Shown piece by piece: positions 6,816-14,900 of a stretch of 16,672 nucleotides of DNA. The DNA is from Chitinophagaceae bacterium. GTDB taxonomy: Bacteria > Bacteroidota > Bacteroidia > Chitinophagales > Chitinophagaceae. Below the pieces are notes generated by a model. That model saw nothing but the letters and a program-made list of their open reading frames with translations. It was not told the DNA's origin and did not search any database. The DNA is taken from NCBI GenBank assembly GCA_016787105.1, contig JAEUVI010000102.1, forward strand, positions 1 through 16,672, written 5' to 3'. The position numbers and the translations under genes are program-made. Numbering within the stretch: position 1 is the stretch's first letter; every line of letters begins with the position of its first letter.

Positions 6816-8336
6816 TTATTTGTTTTTTATGTCAATGGAATAAATATCTTTTCTTCTGTCCAACAGGTTTTTTACACTGCCATGAAAATGTAAATCTTCA
6901 AGTAGCTCTAAATCCACGTCTGATATAAGTACCATTTCAGTATTTGCGGTAGCTTCACTCTTAATGCCATTTGACGGAAATGAGAAATCACAAGGAGTAA
7001 ATACTACTGCTTGTGAATAATGCAGGTCCATGTTTTCTACTTGCGGTAAGTTTCCTACACTTCCGGTTATTGCCACAAAGCACTCGTTTTCGACAGCCCG
7101 TGCTGCGGCGCAATGCCTCACCCTCATATATGAATTATGTGTATCAGTAAGGAAGGGCACAAATAAAATCTGGATTCTATCCTCAGACAGGATTCTTGCC
7201 AATTCAGGAAACTCTACATCGTAGCAAATGAGTATACCAATTTTTCCTGCATCAGTGTCGTATGATTTTATAGTATCTCCGCCTTTTAACCCCCAATACT
7301 TTTCTTCATCTGGTGTCACATGAATTTTCTCATACATCTCTGTATTACCGTTGCGGTGGCATAAGAAACCTACATTTTTCAGATTGCCGTTTTCCAGCAG
7401 GGGCATGCTGCCAGTTATAATATTTACATTGTACTTCATTGCCCACTGGCTGAAATTATCTTTTATCTGGTGTGTATATTCAGCAAGTTGCCGCATAGCA
7501 TCTGCCTCGTTTTTATTTTTATCAAGGGCCATAAGCGGAGCGCTGAAAAATTCGGGGAACAATGCAAAATCTGATTGGTAGGCCGAAATGGAATCAACAA
7601 AGTATTCTGCATTACGGAACATTTCATCGATTGAATTATAGTACCGCATTTGCCATTGTACCATGCCGAGACGCACTTTCCGTGTTATTCTTTTTTGGGC
7701 AACATTTTCGTCTACATAATATACGTTGTCCCATTGCAAAAGCGTGGCATATTCATGGCTTTCTATATCGTCTGGCATATAGTTGCGCAATACTTTTTTC
7801 ACATGAAAGTCATTGCTCAATTGAAAGCTTAAGACCGGATCGTAAATTTCTTTCGTTTTCACTTTGTAGATGTATTCCTTAGGCTTCATAGCATCCGCAT
7901 ACTTGTAATAATTAGGTATCCTGCCGCCAAATACAACTGCCTTCAGGTTTAGCTTTTCACATAACTCTTTCCGGGCTTCATACAAACGCCGTCCTAAACG
8001 CCTGCCCCGGTAGTCGGGATGGATAAAAACCTCAATACCATACAATACATCGCCTTTTTGGGTATGGGTAGAGAAAGAGTAGTTGCCTGTAATTTCTTTG
8101 TAACTATGATTGTCTCCAAAAATCGAATAATCGACTATAATAGATAAGGCGCAGCCAACAATTTTTTGATCAAAACAAATTACAAGCTGCCCTTCGGGGA
8201 ATTTTGTAATAAGTGTTTCAATGGCGTTGGTTGACCACAGGTTGCCCTGCCAATTTTTATAAGCGGCCCGCATGGTTTCAATTAATTGCTTATAATCTTC
8301 AATTGTCAGGTTTCTTATTTCAATTATTTCTGCCAT
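6816..8336 (-). CDS. Bifunctional GNAT N-acetyltransferase / carbon-nitrogen hydrolase (nitrilase superfamily)
   Basis: A 506-residue two-domain cytoplasmic protein. Residues 1 to about 150 are a GNAT acyltransferase fold with VFIHPDYRGRRLGRRLY (103-119) as the acetyl-CoA pyrophosphate loop. Residues 220-500 are a nitrilase-superfamily amidase with the catalytic triad Glu262 (ALFPEFF), Lys337 (YEKIHV) and Cys371 (ILICYDVEFPE). All three catalytic residues are intact. The fusion is a recurrent architecture in bacteria; the substrate is unknown to me, but an acyl-amine or amide is expected from both domains. The last position of the usual [RQ]xxGx[GA] loop is Arg here (RRLGRR, 112-117). The gene stands alone, diverging from the amidohydrolase pair, and has the duplicated promoter-like element about 110 bases upstream of its ATG. 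Confidence 0.9.
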   Translation of the reverse strand: MAEIIEIRNLTIEDYKQLIETMRAAYKNWQGNLWSTNAIETLITKFPEGQLVICFDQKIVGCALSIIVDYSIFGDNHSYKEITGNYSFSTHTQKGDVLYGIEVFIHPDYRGRRLGRRLYEARKELCEKLNLKAVVFGGRIPNYYKYADAMKPKEYIYKVKTKEIYDPVLSFQLSNDFHVKKVLRNYMPDDIESHEYATLLQWDNVYYVDENVAQKRITRKVRLGMVQWQMRYYNSIDEMFRNAEYFVDSISAYQSDFALFPEFFSAPLMALDKNKNEADAMRQLAEYTHQIKDNFSQWAMKYNVNIITGSMPLLENGNLKNVGFLCHRNGNTEMYEKIHVTPDEEKYWGLKGGDTIKSYDTDAGKIGILICYDVEFPELARILSEDRIQILFVPFLTDTHNSYMRVRHCAAARAVENECFVAITGSVGNLPQVENMDLHYSQAVVFTPCDFSFPSNGIKSEATANTEMVLISDVDLELLEDLHFHGSVKNLLDRRKDIYSIDIKNK

Positions 8337-8412
8337 AGTAATTGTTGTATTGATGTTTCGCGGCGTAAAGGCAATTGATATTTGTATATTTCACAATATA
8401 GCCCGTCTGTTA

Positions 8413-8426
8413 TACTTCTTGAAGTA
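8413..8426. promoter_or_regulatory. Perfect short palindrome, possible operator
   Basis: TACTTC-TT-GAAGTA is a perfect 6+2+6 inverted repeat. It lies between the candidate minus-strand promoter at 8444-8472 and the nitrilase start codon, roughly 15-30 bases downstream of the expected transcription start. That is a usual place for a repressor operator. No regulator gene is in the window, so the role is a guess. Confidence 0.3.
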
Positions 8427-8443
8427 GCTATCGTATTATATCC

Positions 8444-8472
8444 GGCTTCAAAAATAACTTATTTATGTGCAA
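8444..8472 (-). promoter_or_regulatory. Promoter-like element for the GNAT-nitrilase gene
   Basis: The minus strand carries TATTTTTG (8456-8449), an exact TAnnTTTG -7 box. It lies inside a 29-bp block matching the deoC promoter block (6682-6710) at 25 positions. The -33 TTG is less well placed than in deoC. A leader of about 105 bases would separate the transcription start from the ATG at 8336. Confidence 0.5.
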
Positions 8473-8566
8473 TGAATGTTGATATCAAAATATCCGGGGT
8501 TCCGGGAGTTTTTTACTTTTTCGTCGTCAAATCCGCTAAGATTTAAAATAGCTGAGCATTCTTTTA

Positions 8567-8597
8567 TTTGAAAGAGAGTTGTTGAATATTATTTTTT
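8567..8597 (+). promoter_or_regulatory. Candidate promoter of the amidohydrolase pair
   Basis: TTTG (8567-8570), a 19-base spacer and TATTTTTT (8590-8597) match the -33 / TAnnTTTG pattern with one mismatch in the last base of the -7 box. A start near 8604 would leave a leader of about 18 bases before ATG 8622. The rest of the 285-base divergent gap holds only the nitrilase element and a short palindrome; I see no gene in it. Confidence 0.4.
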
Positions 8598-8621
8598 AAT
8601 AACTTTCAAAAAACCAATCAC

Positions 8622-11600
8622 ATGATGAGAAAACTGAAATGGCTTTACGGATTACTTTTTCTTCTTTTGCTTACATCATTAATGTATGCACAGGAAACAT
8701 TTCCTGTAAACGGTGTAGCCGATTCGCGCAGCGGAACTTATGCGTTTGTAAATGCTACTATTGTAAAAGATGCACAAACAACAATCAAAGACGCCACACT
8801 GGTTATTAAAGAAGGAAAGATTATCAGCGTAGGCGCTTCTGCAGCTATTCCGAAAGATGCTGTTATTGTCAATTGCGCAGGTAAATACATTTATCCATCA
8901 TTAATTGATATTTACAGCGATTATGGAATTCCCATTCCCCAACGTCAACAGCAGGGCGGTGGTTTTTTTGCTGCACAGCAATTTACAACCAATACAAAAG
9001 GCCCTTACGGATGGAACCAGGCTATTCATAGTGAAGTAAATGGTTTTGCATTGTTTAATGCGAATGAAACTAAAGCAAAACCACTCAGAGATATTGGCTT
9101 TGGTTCGGTATTGACACATCAGAAAGACGGTATAGCAAGAGGCACGGGTGTTTTTGTGACACTGGGCGATGACAAAGAAAACCTGCTTATTGTAAAAGAA
9201 AAAGCATCCACACATTATTCTTTTAGTAAAGGAACTTCTACTCAAAGCTATCCAGGTTCGATGATGGGGAGCGTAGCATTATTGCGGCAAACTTATCTCG
9301 ACGCACAATGGTATAAGAGTAAGCCTGCTAAGGAAGGAGTAAACCTGAGTTTACAATCATGGAATGATAACCAAAACTTGCCGCAGATATTTGATGCTGC
9401 TGATAAATGGGGCGATATACGTGCAGATCGTATCGGCGATGAGTTTGGGGTGCAATACATAATTAAAGGAGGCGGTGATGAATACCAGCGCATCAACGAT
9501 ATTGCTGCTACAAAGGCAAGTTTTATTCTTTCATTAAATTTTCCCGAGGCACAGAATGTAGAAGATCCGAATGACGCACGGTTTGTGTCACTTGCAGATA
9601 TGAAACATTGGGAACTTGCACCAACCAATCCCGCAGCTTTTGAAAAGGCGGGAATCCCTTTTTGTATAACGTCTGCTGATTTGAAAGACGCGAAACAGTT
9701 CTGGACGAATCTTCGTAAAGCGATTGACTATGGATTATCAGAAACAAAGGCATTTGAAGCATTGACAAAAACACCTGCTACTTTATTAGGAGTGTACGAT
9801 AGAACAGGAAGCCTTGATGCTGGTAAGCTTGCGAATTTTTTAATTACTACCGATCCTTTATTCAATGAAAAAACAAAGATTGTTGAAAACTGGGTACAAG
9901 GAAAAGAATATACAGTAAACAATGATGCATGGATAAATGCATCGGGAAATTATAATCTTGTTATTAGCTCCGGTGGTACTTCGTCAAACTATGTACTTGA
10001 AGTAAAAAGTGCAACCTCCGCGAATGTTATAGCGAAAGATACATTGACAGGTAAGTTCAGCTTTGATGGTAAAATGATACAGCTATCTTTTTCACCGGTT
10101 GCTTCCAAAAAAGAATCAGAGAAAGCAAAGCAAAAAGCAGATGTGGCTGTTATCCGTTTGAGCGGTGTAAATAATGGAGCGATATGGCAGGGTAATGGGA
10201 TAGATACAAATGGAAAAGCTGTTTTGTGGTCTGCAACATTACTGAAAGCTACTTCTGCTACGGATAGCATAAAAAAGAGACAAACTCATGTTACCGGAAA
10301 AGTAATTTATCCATTTGTTGCCTATGGTTCGGAGCAGATAGCAAAACAGGAAGATATTCTAATTAAAAACGCGACTGTATGGACGAATGAAAAAGAAGGT
10401 AAACTCGAAGCAACAGATGTATTGGTGAAAGGAGGAAAAATAGTACAGGTTGGAAAAAATATTTCCGGCGGCAGTGCAAGAGTGATTGATGGGTCTGGAA
10501 AATATTTAACACCCGGCATCATTGATGAGCATTCACATATTGCAGCATTCTCCATTAATGAAGGCGCGCAATCAATAACATCGGAGGTGAGAATCGCGGA
10601 TAACCTGAATCCGGAGGATATTGATATCTACAGGCAGTTATCCGGTGGAGTTACGTCATCACATATCCTGCATGGCTCTGCTAATACCATCGGGGGACAA
10701 ACACAATTAATCAAACTCCGCTGGGGTGTAAATGACGAAGCGTTAAAATTTAAAGGAGCTGATCCATTTATAAAATTCGCATTGGGGGAAAATGTAAAGC
10801 GAACTGCGGCGTCACAGGGTAATACGCGTTTCCCGAATACAAGAATGGGAGTAGAAGAGGTGTTGATGGATGGCTTTACAAGGGCAAGCGATTACCAGAG
10901 ACAACTGAAAGAAGCGGAAGAAAATAATAGAAAGAAAGGCGCTGTGCCAATAGTAGTTCGCCGTGATTTAGAATTGGATGCATTGGTGGAAATAATGAAT
11001 AAAAAGCGTTTTATCACTTGCCACTCCTATGTACAGCCGGAAATTATTTCAACAATGCGGGTAGCGGAAAAGTTTGGGTTCCGTGTAAATACATTCACCC
11101 ACATATTGGAAGGATATAAAGTTGCAGATAAAATGAAAGAACACGGTGCAAGCGCATCTACGTTTTCTGACTGGTGGGCTTATAAGCTGGAAGTACAGGA
11201 TGCGATTGCTTATAATGCGGCAATCATGCAGAAAGTAGGATTAAATGTTTGCATTAATTCCGATGATGGTGAAATGGCCAGAAGGTTAAACCAGGAAGCT
11301 GCGAAAACAATAAAGTACGGTGGCGCAACGGAAGAAGAGGCATTTAAGATGGTAACGTTAAATCCTGCGAAAGCCTTGCATGTGGATGATAGAGTAGGGA
11401 GCATCAAGGTAGGTAAGGATGCGGACCTTGTTTTGTGGAGTGACAACCCATTGAGTATTTATGCAAAAGCCTTATACACAATTGTAGACGGTACAGTTTA
11501 TTTTGATCGGGAGAAAGATTTGGAACTGCGTAAGCAGATCGCCGAAGAAAGAAACCGGCTTATCCGCAAAATGATAGCAGAAGGAAAAAGCAGCGGAACT

Positions 11601-11726
11601 GTATCTCCTGCAAAGCCGAGTACGCATATTGTTTTAACATGCGGCGATCATGCGCACAATCATGCCTTGCTGGAAGAAGATGGCGATGATGTAATGAATA
11701 ATAACAATCAAATTGAAATGAAATGA
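8622..11726 (+). CDS. Secreted double-module amidohydrolase; first module lacks metal ligands
   Basis: A 1034-residue exported protein with a signal peptide at 1-23 (cut near MYA-QE). It contains two amidohydrolase-superfamily modules. Module A (about 40-430) has the metal-dependent hydrolase beta-sandwich and barrel ends (VGASAAIP, TPATLLGVYDRTGSLDAGKLANF), but HxH is replaced by Tyr98-Ser-Asp100, so it should be inactive. A linker of beta-rich sequence spans about 440-565. Module B (about 575-965) keeps His637-x-His639 (IIDEHSHI), candidate carboxylated Lys726 (GENVKR), His801 (CHSY), His827 (THILEG) and Asp881 (NSDDGE), a complete binuclear-type set. The tail has TCGDHAHNH (1006-1014), a possible metal-binding stretch. 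ATGATG starts at 8622. Its stop overlaps the next gene's ATG by four bases (ATGA). The substrate is probably a periplasmic peptide or cyclic amide, but this is not shown by the sequence. Confidence 0.88.
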   Translation: MMRKLKWLYGLLFLLLLTSLMYAQETFPVNGVADSRSGTYAFVNATIVKDAQTTIKDATLVIKEGKIISVGASAAIPKDAVIVNCAGKYIYPSLIDIYSDYGIPIPQRQQQGGGFFAAQQFTTNTKGPYGWNQAIHSEVNGFALFNANETKAKPLRDIGFGSVLTHQKDGIARGTGVFVTLGDDKENLLIVKEKASTHYSFSKGTSTQSYPGSMMGSVALLRQTYLDAQWYKSKPAKEGVNLSLQSWNDNQNLPQIFDAADKWGDIRADRIGDEFGVQYIIKGGGDEYQRINDIAATKASFILSLNFPEAQNVEDPNDARFVSLADMKHWELAPTNPAAFEKAGIPFCITSADLKDAKQFWTNLRKAIDYGLSETKAFEALTKTPATLLGVYDRTGSLDAGKLANFLITTDPLFNEKTKIVENWVQGKEYTVNNDAWINASGNYNLVISSGGTSSNYVLEVKSATSANVIAKDTLTGKFSFDGKMIQLSFSPVASKKESEKAKQKADVAVIRLSGVNNGAIWQGNGIDTNGKAVLWSATLLKATSATDSIKKRQTHVTGKVIYPFVAYGSEQIAKQEDILIKNATVWTNEKEGKLEATDVLVKGGKIVQVGKNISGGSARVIDGSGKYLTPGIIDEHSHIAAFSINEGAQSITSEVRIADNLNPEDIDIYRQLSGGVTSSHILHGSANTIGGQTQLIKLRWGVNDEALKFKGADPFIKFALGENVKRTAASQGNTRFPNTRMGVEEVLMDGFTRASDYQRQLKEAEENNRKKGAVPIVVRRDLELDALVEIMNKKRFITCHSYVQPEIISTMRVAEKFGFRVNTFTHILEGYKVADKMKEHGASASTFSDWWAYKLEVQDAIAYNAAIMQKVGLNVCINSDDGEMARRLNQEAAKTIKYGGATEEEAFKMVTLNPAKALHVDDRVGSIKVGKDADLVLWSDNPLSIYAKALYTIVDGTVYFDREKDLELRKQIAEERNRLIRKMIAEGKSSGTVSPAKPSTHIVLTCGDHAHNHALLEEDGDDVMNNNNQIEMK

Positions 11727-13015
11727 GAAAGTTGCTTTTTATAAATATTCTTCTATCGCTATTAGTAACAGGTGTATCAGCGCAGGACGATGTATATCCT
11801 GCGAAAGAATACAAAGGGTTACTCTTTATAAAGAATGCCACCATACATGTAGGTAATGGGCAGATTATTGAAAACGGTACGATACAGGTAAATGATGGAC
11901 GGATTGAAAAAGTAGGTAAGGATATTCCGATACCTGTGGATGACGTGAAAGTATTTGATGTGAAAGGCAAGCAGGTATATCCCGGTTTAATATTGTCTGC
12001 ATCCGATGTTGGTATCCGCGAAATTGGTGGCAACGCTGTCCGTGGCAGTAATGATTTTTTTGAACTGGGAGACTATAATACCAATGTACGTTCAATAGTT
12101 GCGTACAATGCGGATTCCAGAATTCCCGGTACATTGCGGGCGAATGGGATTTTATTCGCAAACTCAATTCCACAGGGAGGTTTATTGCCTGGTGCTTCTT
12201 CTGTAGTACAACTTGATGCATGGAATTATGAAGATGCGGCATACAAAACAGATGTAGGTATTCATTTCAATATGCCTTCATTATTGAGCAGGCAGGGAAG
12301 ACAACAATCTCCGGATCCGGTAAAGCAGGGACTCGAGAATATTGAAGAAGTAAAACAATTTTTCCGCCAGGCAAAAGCATATCTCAATGAAACTGTACAC
12401 AAAGAAACCAATCTAAAGTTTGAAGCCACCAGAGGTTTGTTTGAAAAGAAACAAAAATTTTTCGTTCATTGCGAAATTGTACGGGAGATTTTGATTGCAA
12501 TTGATTTTGCAAAAGAATTTGCTTTCGATGTTGTATTGGTTGGTGCTTCAGAGTGTTACCAGGTAGCCGATTTGATTAAGCAAAATAATATCGCAGTTAT
12601 CCTGCGGCAGGAGCATAGCTTACCAACATTAGACGATGATGATATTGATCAGCCATTTAAAACGCCTGCAATTTTGCAGAAAGCGGGTGTATTATTCGCA
12701 TTGAACGATGAGGATGAATCAACCCGTTACCGTAACCTGCCGTTTAATGCCGGTACTGCTGTTGCTTATGGGTTAACAAAAGAGCAGGCACTAACTGCCA
12801 TCACATTGAATGCGGCGAAAATACTTGGTATAGATGATCGTACCGGTTCTATAGAAGTGGGAAAAGACGCAAATATTATAGTTTGCGAAGGAGATATACT
12901 CGATATGAAGACAAGTATCATTACCGATGCATTTATACAGGGAAGAAAAGTGAGTTTGGAAAATAAACAGACGCAGTTGTATGAGCGATATAAGACGAAG
13001 TATGGAATAAATTGA
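11723..13015 (+). CDS. Secreted amidohydrolase-family protein lacking the HxH metal motif
   Basis: A 430-residue exported protein with a signal peptide at 1-20 (cut at VSA-QD). The amidohydrolase composite sandwich is clear at LLFIKNATIHVGNGQIIENG (33-52) and VYPGLI (85-90), and again at the C-terminus (TLNAAKILGIDDRTGSIEVGKDANI, 361-385). Where active enzymes have HxH after PG-[LI]-I-D, this protein has Ala93-Ser-Asp95, and I cannot place convincing barrel His ligands, so it is probably catalytically dead. It resembles module A of the upstream protein, which shows a parallel Tyr-Ser-Asp change. The start overlaps the upstream stop (ATGA), indicating translational coupling and a likely complex of equimolar partners. 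It could be a regulatory or structural subunit of the active module. Confidence 0.87.
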   Translation: MRKLLFINILLSLLVTGVSAQDDVYPAKEYKGLLFIKNATIHVGNGQIIENGTIQVNDGRIEKVGKDIPIPVDDVKVFDVKGKQVYPGLILSASDVGIREIGGNAVRGSNDFFELGDYNTNVRSIVAYNADSRIPGTLRANGILFANSIPQGGLLPGASSVVQLDAWNYEDAAYKTDVGIHFNMPSLLSRQGRQQSPDPVKQGLENIEEVKQFFRQAKAYLNETVHKETNLKFEATRGLFEKKQKFFVHCEIVREILIAIDFAKEFAFDVVLVGASECYQVADLIKQNNIAVILRQEHSLPTLDDDDIDQPFKTPAILQKAGVLFALNDEDESTRYRNLPFNAGTAVAYGLTKEQALTAITLNAAKILGIDDRTGSIEVGKDANIIVCEGDILDMKTSIITDAFIQGRKVSLENKQTQLYERYKTKYGIN

Positions 13016-13126
13016 ACGATAATCCAGTGTGCTGAAGCAAGTCTTCAATGTTGAATCCCTTTTTTACTATTCTATTACTTTATAAGTTGTAAACAAAAGA
13101 TTTCTGAATAATAAAATAATTTCCCT

Positions 13127-14014
13127 TTGGCCGAAAAGGACAATAAAACAAAAGTATCGAGAATAAAAAAGCAGCTTGCCATTGTAGTTTTTGGTTCTAC
13201 TACAAGGTTGGGCCGCTTGTTTGATATTGCACTGCTGTGGGCTATTTTACTGAGTATTCTTATTCTTATTTTAGAAAGTGTTCCCTGGATGAATGAGCGT
13301 TTTGATGTTTTTTTCAAAGTAGCTGAGTGGACGATTATCATATTGTTTACAATTGAATATATCATCAGAGTTTGGGTCATCAGAAAAAAATCGGGTTATA
13401 TTTTTAGTTTTTTTGGCATCATCGATTTTTTATCCATTGCTTCTTTTTATTTAAGTCTTGTTTTTCCCGGGTCAAGGCCCTTATTGATGTTAAGGGCGAT
13501 TCGCTTGTTGCGTATTTTCAGGATATACCAGCTTACCCACTACTTGTCAGAGAGCGCCATACTGGGAAAGGCTTTGATTAAAAGCCTGAAGCGGATTACC
13601 GTTTTTTTAAGCGTTTTGCTCGTTATTGTTATTATACTCGGCACTATTATGTATGTAGTAGAGCAAGGGCGAAATGGCTTTGAGACAATACCCCAATCTA
13701 TTTATTGGGCAATTGTTACTATTACTACTGTTGGTTATGGTGATATTACACCTGTAACTACGTTAGGTAAAATTATTTCTTCTGTTATCATGATGTTGGG
13801 TTATGCTATTATTGCCGTTCCTACTGGTATTATTACATCCGAGTTAACCAAAGAAAGAGAAGAGGCCAAATTTCAGGATCTGAAGCGCATAGGCGAGTGT
13901 GCTTCCTGTGGGTTGGATATATATGATCCCAATGCCAATTACTGCCGCAATTGCGGCAAACCATTACCAATAGAGAAAACTATAAAGACAGATGTTGAAA
14001 ATATTTCTGAATAG
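13127..14014 (+). CDS. Voltage-gated K+ channel-type ion transporter with C-terminal zinc ribbon
   Basis: A 295-residue inner-membrane protein with the six-helix voltage-gated channel layout: S1 about 31-50, S2 about 62-85, S3 about 92-113, and an S4 with arginines every third residue (Arg123, 126, 129, 132). S5 is about 157-178, the pore helix leads to the selectivity filter TVGYGD (201-206), and S6 is about 215-238. The filter is that of a K+ channel. The cytoplasmic tail ends in a zinc ribbon, CASC (258-261) and CRNC (273-276), instead of an RCK or cyclic-nucleotide domain. The start is TTG at 13127; the frame is closed by TAA at 13112-13114 and there is no ATG before S1, so TTG is the only sensible start. 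It lies 111 bases after the amidohydrolase pair and may be transcribed separately. Confidence 0.92.
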   Translation: MAEKDNKTKVSRIKKQLAIVVFGSTTRLGRLFDIALLWAILLSILILILESVPWMNERFDVFFKVAEWTIIILFTIEYIIRVWVIRKKSGYIFSFFGIIDFLSIASFYLSLVFPGSRPLLMLRAIRLLRIFRIYQLTHYLSESAILGKALIKSLKRITVFLSVLLVIVIILGTIMYVVEQGRNGFETIPQSIYWAIVTITTVGYGDITPVTTLGKIISSVIMMLGYAIIAVPTGIITSELTKEREEAKFQDLKRIGECASCGLDIYDPNANYCRNCGKPLPIEKTIKTDVENISE

Positions 14015-14154
14015 TATGAAAATGCGGCGAGATGAGTGCGGAATCAGGTATCGTGATCATACATGTATTCAAAACAGAATGTGAGTTTGGAAAATATGCA
14101 GTGATGCTGAAATGGTCAGATAAATTGAGTGAAACAAAGCTTCTCTTTGTAAAC

Positions 14155-14186
14155 AAAACAGGCCGTCAATTTTGGCGGCCTGTTTT
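14155..14186. terminator. Bidirectional terminator between convergent genes
   Basis: AAAACAGGCCG (14155-14165) and CGGCCTGTTTT (14176-14186) form a perfect 11-bp stem with a 10-base loop. U-rich tails follow in both directions (TTTTATTT forward, TTTTGTTT reverse). It lies 140 bases after the channel gene and 30 bases after the end of the minus-strand gene at 14217, so it can serve both. Confidence 0.85.
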
Positions 14187-14216
14187 ATTTAATATTTATA
14201 TATAATTACGTTGTTA

Positions 14217-14840
14217 CTATAAGTGGGCAAAAATATATTTATATAACAACTCGGTACTGCCATTTGGTAAATCTAGAGATAAATTACCAGCTGCTTCTAC
14301 GGAAATCAAGTCCATATAGATTTGCTCTACTAAATCTCCTAATGCTTTTAAGTTAATATATGTTGTGTTACTAGTGCTTCGAGTCGCCATATTCCCGTCC
14401 CACTGGGTGGCAGGTAAGATTACTACATTATTCGGCGGATGATTGTCAACTGTAAAAACGTGTTGTAAGCTGGGGTCTGATCCGTTACGATTATAAAGGC
14501 TAAAATCATGAAAAAAGGCATTACGCAAGGAGTAAATTGCGTTTATCTCAAAATTTTTTAATCCCGTGAAATATTGTAGCGATTTTTGTATAGCCGATCC
14601 ATTTGTAATTTTTGTTTTTGAGCTAGGTCTATAACATTTGCCAATTTGATCTAGAATTGTCATGTAGCACATTGCGCCAGCTCAACTACCTAAATGGCCA
14701 TATTTACATCCAGAATCGGGCTGACCTGTCGCTACATTCCGGCCAGTAATTTTTCGGGCATCATGTAGTGCGGCTGTTAAACAAGATTCAAGTATTTGCC
14801 CCGAGGGTATTTGATAACCTTGTAAATCAAGATGTATTTG
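14217..14840 (-). pseudogene. Hypothetical gene interrupted by an in-frame TGA
   Basis: A continuous minus-strand reading frame runs from about 14840 to TAG at 14217-14219, broken only by TGA at 14682-14684. Upstream of the TGA it reads IHLDLQGYQIPSGQILESCL and continues through AALHDARKITGR to KYGHLGS. After it comes AGAMCYMTILDQIGKCY, then a well-formed soluble domain with LRNAFFHDFSLYN, INLKALGDLVEQIY and LDLPNGSTELLYKY. The protein-like composition on both sides in the same frame indicates one gene of about 208 codons, with TGA probably replacing a TGG Trp codon. No ATG, GTG or TTG is found in frame upstream of the stop, so the true 5' end may also be damaged. An ATG at 14672 could give a shortened 151-residue product. 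The family is unknown to me; the RNAFxHDFSL segment hints at a nucleic-acid-related or HEPN-like helix, but this is weak. Confidence 0.6.
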
Positions 14841-14900
14841 AATTGTATTTATTATAAAAATCTTTTGAAATAAAAAAGTAACTGCTGGACTTGAGTTTCG

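Noticed and set aside
13033..13074. Possible terminator after the amidohydrolase pair (TGAAG...CTTCA then a T run)
   Set aside because: The stem is only five pairs and the T run starts about 15 bases later, so it does not meet the usual form.
14032..14205. 57-codon plus-strand open frame after the K+ channel
   Set aside because: It reads straight through the bidirectional terminator (14155-14186) and ends in AT-rich sequence; no ribosome binding site or family signal.
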